From Novosphingobium sp. (lineage in GTDB: Bacteria > Pseudomonadota > Alphaproteobacteria > Sphingomonadales > Sphingomonadaceae): a stretch of DNA of 9,475 nt. Under the pieces are notes generated by a model. That model worked only from the letters and a program-made list of their open reading frames with translations. It was not told the DNA's origin and did not search any database. Position 1 is the first letter of the stretch. The number at the start of each line of letters is the position of its first letter. This document shows positions 6,506 to 9,475 of this stretch, piece after piece. The stretch is taken from contig VFKS01000407.1 in the NCBI GenBank assembly GCA_009885425.1, positions 1-9,475 on the forward strand, read 5' to 3'. The translations under genes and the position numbers were made by a program.

Positions 6506-7838
6506 CGCCGAGTAGACCTTCGAGGGCGTTGAAACTTTCCGCCAGACCAACCGAGCTGCGGGCCGGTTGGCACAGGAACTGGCTCAGCGCGGCGTGCATG
6601 GCGATGGCTCGGTCGAGTTGAGGATCGGCCCCGGCGCGATAGGCGCCCATCAGAACAAGGTCGCGGTTCGCCTCGTAACTCGCGGTCAAGGCGCGGAATT
6701 CGCGCGCCAACTGGTCGTGCTCATCGGGCACGATATCGGCCATAACACGGCTGAGCGAAGCGGCAATATCGATCGCCGGATACTGCCCGCGCTGGGCCAG
6801 ATCGCGGCTCAGTACGATGTGTCCGTCGAGGATCGAGCGGGCGGTATCGACCACCGGATCGTCCTGATTGTCGCCATCGGCCAGCACCGTGTAGATCCCG
6901 GTAATCGATCCGCCGCTGGCCGCCGAATTGCCGGCCCGCTCGACCAGTTTGGTAATCGTCGCCAATGCCGAAGGGGGATAACCGCGGGCCGCGCCGGGTT
7001 CACCCAGCAGCAGCGCAATCTCGCGCGCGGCGTGGGCCACGCGGGTCAGGCTGTCCATGATCAGCAGCACCTTACGGCCCCGCGCGCGGAAATGCTCGGC
7101 CAGACTGGTAGCGAGCAAGGCGCCGCGCAGCCGCAGGTTGGGGGCGTGATCGGCCGGCACCGCGACAACCACGGTCTTGGCGCGATTGGCGCCGTTCATA
7201 TGGCGTTCGACAAAATCGGACACTTCGCGGGCGCGTTCGCCGATCAGCCCGACGATGACGATTTCAGCCTCGGCCCCGGTCGCAATCATATCAAGCAGAA
7301 CCGACTTGCCGACGCCGGATCCGGCCATAATCCCGATCCGCTGGCCGACCCCGAAAGTGGTCAGGGCATTGAGTGCGCGCACGCCAGTGTCGAAGCATTC
7401 CCGCACCGGACTGCGATCAAGCGCGCCGGTGCGGACGCCGCCGGCGGGCCACTGGGCGCGGGCGTGAAGCGGTTCGCCGCCGTCGATTGGATGGCCCTCA
7501 CCATCGACCGCGCGGCCCAGAAAAGCATCGCCGACTGGCAGCATCCCGGGGCGGCCTTCGGGCCGGACCCGCGCGCCGGGGCGCAGCATCACGGTATCGC
7601 CGAGCAGCATCATCAGTGTGCGGCCGTTGCGAAAACCGATCACTTCGGCAGTAAGGGGTTCAGCGCCATCCGTCTTTGGGCCATGTGCTACCTTGCACAG
7701 CGCACCGACCGGGGCGGAGAGTCCCGAAACTTCGAGCAGGCCGCCGTCGCAAGCATTGAGCAAGCCATAGCGACCGGGCGACAGGTCGAGCCGCGCTTCG
7801 GTGAAATCGTCGAGCAGGGGGGCCAGGAAGGTCAGCAC
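6495..7838 (-). CDS. fliI: Flagellum-specific ATPase FliI
   Basis: FliI is the F1-beta-like hexameric ATPase of the flagellar type III export apparatus, which helps unload chaperone-bound substrates at the gate. Numbered from the GTG at 7838 (447 aa, usual length), the Walker A loop AGSGVGKS is at 172-179, the catalytic Glu in LIGERAREV is near 201, the Walker B strand LLIMDSLTR is at 258-266, and the ATPase alpha/beta signature PAIDIAASLS is at 354-363. All nucleotide-binding elements are intact. No ATG exists near the start. The GTG at 7838 has GAGG ten bases upstream and overlaps the fliH end by seven bases; a TTG at 7871 would add 11 residues and overlap fliH by 40 bases, so GTG is preferred. 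The gene ends 11 bases inside the proposed fliJ start. Confidence 0.95.
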   Translation of the reverse strand: MLTFLAPLLDDFTEARLDLSPGRYGLLNACDGGLLEVSGLSAPVGALCKVAHGPKTDGAEPLTAEVIGFRNGRTLMMLLGDTVMLRPGARVRPEGRPGMLPVGDAFLGRAVDGEGHPIDGGEPLHARAQWPAGGVRTGALDRSPVRECFDTGVRALNALTTFGVGQRIGIMAGSGVGKSVLLDMIATGAEAEIVIVGLIGERAREVSDFVERHMNGANRAKTVVVAVPADHAPNLRLRGALLATSLAEHFRARGRKVLLIMDSLTRVAHAAREIALLLGEPGAARGYPPSALATITKLVERAGNSAASGGSITGIYTVLADGDNQDDPVVDTARSILDGHIVLSRDLAQRGQYPAIDIAASLSRVMADIVPDEHDQLAREFRALTASYEANRDLVLMGAYRAGADPQLDRAIAMHAALSQFLCQPARSSVGLAESFNALEGLLGDAR

Positions 7839-8395
7839 TGCGCCAGCGCCTCGGCAATCGCCCGGCGCCAATGGGCCGGACCATCCTCTACCCCACCGCT
7901 GGTCGTCTCGAGCCGCAAGGCACCGCGATCGAGCGTAGGATCTTCCAGTATCTCAAGATCTTCAGGTAGCTGCTTGGCAATCAGTCTTAGGTCATCGGGA
8001 TGCAGCCGCAGCACCTTGTCATCATCGGCCCGGGCCAACATCGCCGCGGCGCGCGCGACCCGTGCCGCCAGGGCATCCTTGTCGAGCGCCAGCGGGGCAA
8101 GGCTCGCCTCGCACAGCGCGGTGACGGTGACGGTCAGTTTCTGCCGTAAGTTTTCGGTCTGGTCGGCGTCAAGCCGGGCCAGGGCGAGCGTGATCCTGGC
8201 GCGAGCCGCTGCCTCGGCTTCGGCTTGCGCTTCGGCCGCGTCGCGGGCTTCGTCGAGCCCGGCGGCATAGCCTTCGGCCCAGGCCTGCGCGAGCGGATCG
8301 CCGGGCTTGGGCGCAGCCGTAACCGCAGCCACGAACCGTGGGTCAGATTGAAAGCCGGCACTCTCGGCGATGGCCACAAAGGACAGACTAGACAT
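7832..8395 (-). CDS. fliH: Flagellar export ATPase stator protein FliH
   Basis: FliH dimers hold the FliI ATPase, restrain its activity and link it to the C ring, acting on the cytoplasmic side of the export gate. From the ATG at 8395 the product is 187 residues. A GYAAG GxxxG-type element (42-46) leads into an Ala/Glu/Arg-rich stretch (about 47-75) that should form the extended coiled-coil helix. The C-terminal domain has LRLHPDDL (129-136), then EDPTLDRGALRLET (151-164), the pattern expected for FliH and the related V/F-ATPase stator family. Position between fliG and fliI agrees. An in-frame ATG at 8404 would add three residues (MTN), and longer starts would run deep into fliG; neither nearby ATG has a strong Shine-Dalgarno. 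The paired Trp residues near the N-terminus of Salmonella FliH are absent. Confidence 0.92.
   Translation of the reverse strand: MSSLSFVAIAESAGFQSDPRFVAAVTAAPKPGDPLAQAWAEGYAAGLDEARDAAEAQAEAEAAARARITLALARLDADQTENLRQKLTVTVTALCEASLAPLALDKDALAARVARAAAMLARADDDKVLRLHPDDLRLIAKQLPEDLEILEDPTLDRGALRLETTSGGVEDGPAHWRRAIAEALAQC
7849..7852 (-). promoter_or_regulatory. Shine-Dalgarno supporting the GTG start of fliI
   Basis: GAGG on the coding strand, ten bases before the GTG at 7838 and inside the last codons of fliH. It is the main local evidence for choosing GTG over the TTG at 7871. Confidence 0.5.
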
Positions 8396-9413
8396 ATTCG
8401 TCATCGCCGCCGCCCGGGCCGATCTGGATCGTGCCATCGGCGGCAAGACGCCGGGCGACTGTGACGATGGCTTTCTGGGCCTCGATCACTTCGGCCATCT
8501 TGAGTCGCCCGCGCGCGGCGATTTCGTCGCGCACACCGTCGGCAGCACGGCTCGACATGGCAACGAAGAACACCTCGCGCTGTTCCTCTGGTGTACCCTT
8601 CAAGGCATTGATCAGAATATCGCTTTCGACTTCGCGCAGCAGCGCTCCCATTGCCTTGGCGTCGAGCGCGAAGAGATGTTCGAACTTGAACATCTCGTTT
8701 TCGATCTCGCGAGTCAGGACTTTGTCGATCCGGCTCAGCTCGGGCATGATCCGTTTTTCGGCGGCCTTGCCCAGGTTGTTGATGATGTCGGCGGCCTGCC
8801 GCGCGCCGCCCATCGCCAGCGCTGCCTGACCGTGGCTGGCGGAGATCCGGCTATTGAGGACCTGTTCCAGCATCCGCATTGCATCGCCCGAAACTGGCCC
8901 GAGCGTGGCGACACGGTGCATCACCTGCGGCTGGGATTCAGCGGGCAAGGAATGGAGCACTTCGGCGGCGACATCGGCGTCAAGCTGAACCAGCAGCAGT
9001 GCGATCGCTTGCGGGTGTTCATCCTTGATCAACGGGATCAGCGCCGAGGGGGTCAGCCAGCGGGCCAGTTCGATCGCCGGACCAGTGGCTTCGCCCTGCG
9101 GCATGATCCGCTGCATCAGGCTGTCAGCCTTCACTTCGCCGACCGCTGCTGTCATCACCCGGCGGACATGATCGCCGCGCCCGCGGGCACTGATCCCGCC
9201 GGTCTGGGTGCTATCAACAAAGCCAGCGATCGCCTGGGTGATCTGCTCCGGCCCGATATCGCCCAGCTCGCACATTTTCTCGCCGAGCAATTGCAGCTCT
9301 TGTGGGCCAAGCTGGCGCAGGATTTCGGCGGCCTGGCCTTCGTCCAGCAACATGATCATCACTGCGGCCCGCTCAGCATTGCCGAGGCCGGTCAGGGCAA
9401 GGGCTTCGCTCAT
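8388..9413 (-). CDS. fliG: Flagellar motor switch protein FliG
   Basis: This 341-residue protein has the usual FliG length. FliG is the C-ring subunit that joins the MS ring (through FliF) to FliM and carries the charged torque helix that meets the MotA stator. The N-terminal domain spans about residues 8-100. The middle domain carries the diagnostic EHPQ motif at 132-135, used in FliM binding. The C-terminal domain starts near the MFKFEHL segment (241-247), and its torque region (about 285-325) has SRAADGVRDEIAARG, matching the E. coli segment MSQRAADILRDDLANRG, so the charged residues needed for rotation look intact. The tail DDEYV resembles the E. coli ending. The ATG at 9413 overlaps the fliF stop (ATGA) and has a GGAG Shine-Dalgarno at 9422-9425, eight bases upstream. 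The TAG stop lies inside the fliH start region. Confidence 0.97.
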   Translation of the reverse strand: MSEALALTGLGNAERAAVMIMLLDEGQAAEILRQLGPQELQLLGEKMCELGDIGPEQITQAIAGFVDSTQTGGISARGRGDHVRRVMTAAVGEVKADSLMQRIMPQGEATGPAIELARWLTPSALIPLIKDEHPQAIALLLVQLDADVAAEVLHSLPAESQPQVMHRVATLGPVSGDAMRMLEQVLNSRISASHGQAALAMGGARQAADIINNLGKAAEKRIMPELSRIDKVLTREIENEMFKFEHLFALDAKAMGALLREVESDILINALKGTPEEQREVFFVAMSSRAADGVRDEIAARGRLKMAEVIEAQKAIVTVARRLAADGTIQIGPGGGDDEYV

Positions 9414-9475
9414 CGCGCAGGCTCCGTCGGGGCATTGCCGAGCATCTGGCGCAGCGCCAGCAAGGCGTCGTCAGG
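9410..9475 (-). CDS. fliF: Flagellar MS-ring protein FliF, C-terminal end (partial)
   Basis: Only the last 21 codons and the TGA stop are inside the window; the gene continues past the right edge. The visible peptide ends DALLALRQMLGNAPTEPAR. FliF forms the MS ring in the inner membrane, and its extreme C-terminus is a short cytoplasmic segment that docks onto the N-terminal domain of FliG. A Leu-rich helical tail followed by a short polar end fits that role. The identification rests mainly on position: fliF normally sits directly upstream of fliG, and here its stop overlaps the fliG start in an ATGA four-base overlap. With so few residues, sequence alone would not prove the identity. Confidence 0.82.
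   Translation of the reverse strand, partial: PDDALLALRQMLGNAPTEPAR

Larger units (their letters stand above)
1..9475 (-). other. Fourteen-gene flagellar operon segment
   Basis: All real genes run on the minus strand in the order fliF-G-H-I-J-K-L-M-N-O-P-Q-R-flhB. Junctions seen: fliF/G ATGA, G/H 8-base overlap, H/I 7-base overlap, I/J 11-base overlap, J/K TAATG, K/L 28-base gap, L/M GTGA, M/N 15-base gap, N/O TGATG, O/P ATGA, P/Q 4-base gap, Q/R ATGA, R/flhB ATGA. No stretch is long enough to hold a separate promoter, and no hairpin followed by a T run was seen between genes. A single transcript starting upstream of fliF is the likely arrangement; internal promoters inside coding sequence cannot be excluded by eye. 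Confidence 0.9.

Noticed and set aside
6567..8270. 567-codon open frame on the plus strand, antisense to fliI and fliH
   Set aside because: It lies opposite fliI, which has intact ATPase motifs, and fliH. Its translation is rich in Gln, His, Arg and Gly with no recognisable domain, as expected for an antisense shadow in GC-rich DNA.
8396..8446. Longer fliH start within fliG
   Set aside because: The added residues (MPPMARSRSARAAA) are basic shadow sequence of the conserved FliG C-terminus; starts at 8395 or 8404 suit the tight operon layout.

Overview
The window is one uninterrupted block of a flagellar operon read entirely from the minus strand. In transcription order (right to left) it contains the 3' tip of fliF, complete fliG, fliH, fliI, fliJ, fliK, fliL, fliM, fliN, fliO, fliP, fliQ and fliR, and most of flhB, which runs off the left edge. 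There are no tRNA or rRNA genes, mobile elements, CRISPR arrays or non-flagellar genes. The largest gap between genes is 28 bases.

The DNA is GC-rich and the proteins are rich in Ala, Arg and Leu. FliG, FliN, FliP, FliQ and FliI are typical proteobacterial proteins. The compact fliF-to-flhB order, the short FliN and FliO, and the divergent short FliM suggest an alphaproteobacterium, perhaps of the Sphingomonadales. That placement is inference from general resemblance, not from a search.

Region by region: 9475-8388 encodes the MS-ring/C-ring junction (FliF C-terminus, FliG). 8395-6080 encodes the export ATPase complex (FliH stator, FliI ATPase, FliJ stalk). 6080-4665 encodes the hook-length ruler FliK. 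4636-4037 encodes the stator-associated FliL. 4040-2871 encodes the rest of the switch/C-ring (FliM, FliN). 2871-1 encodes the membrane export gate (FliO, FliP, FliQ, FliR, FlhB). Together these make the rotor and switch plus the flagellar type III secretion machine.

Nearly every gene junction overlaps (ATGA, GTGA, TGATG, TAATG or 7-11 base overlaps), which suggests translational coupling on one long transcript. No promoter or terminator is visible inside, so both probably lie outside the window.

This is mostly a conventional system. The points worth a second look are a FliM with no N-terminal CheY-binding peptide, an FlhB self-cleavage motif reading NPSH instead of NPTH, a FliH without the N-terminal tryptophan pair, an eight-base C run near the start of fliL, and a small tandem repeat plus an ambiguous start in fliK.
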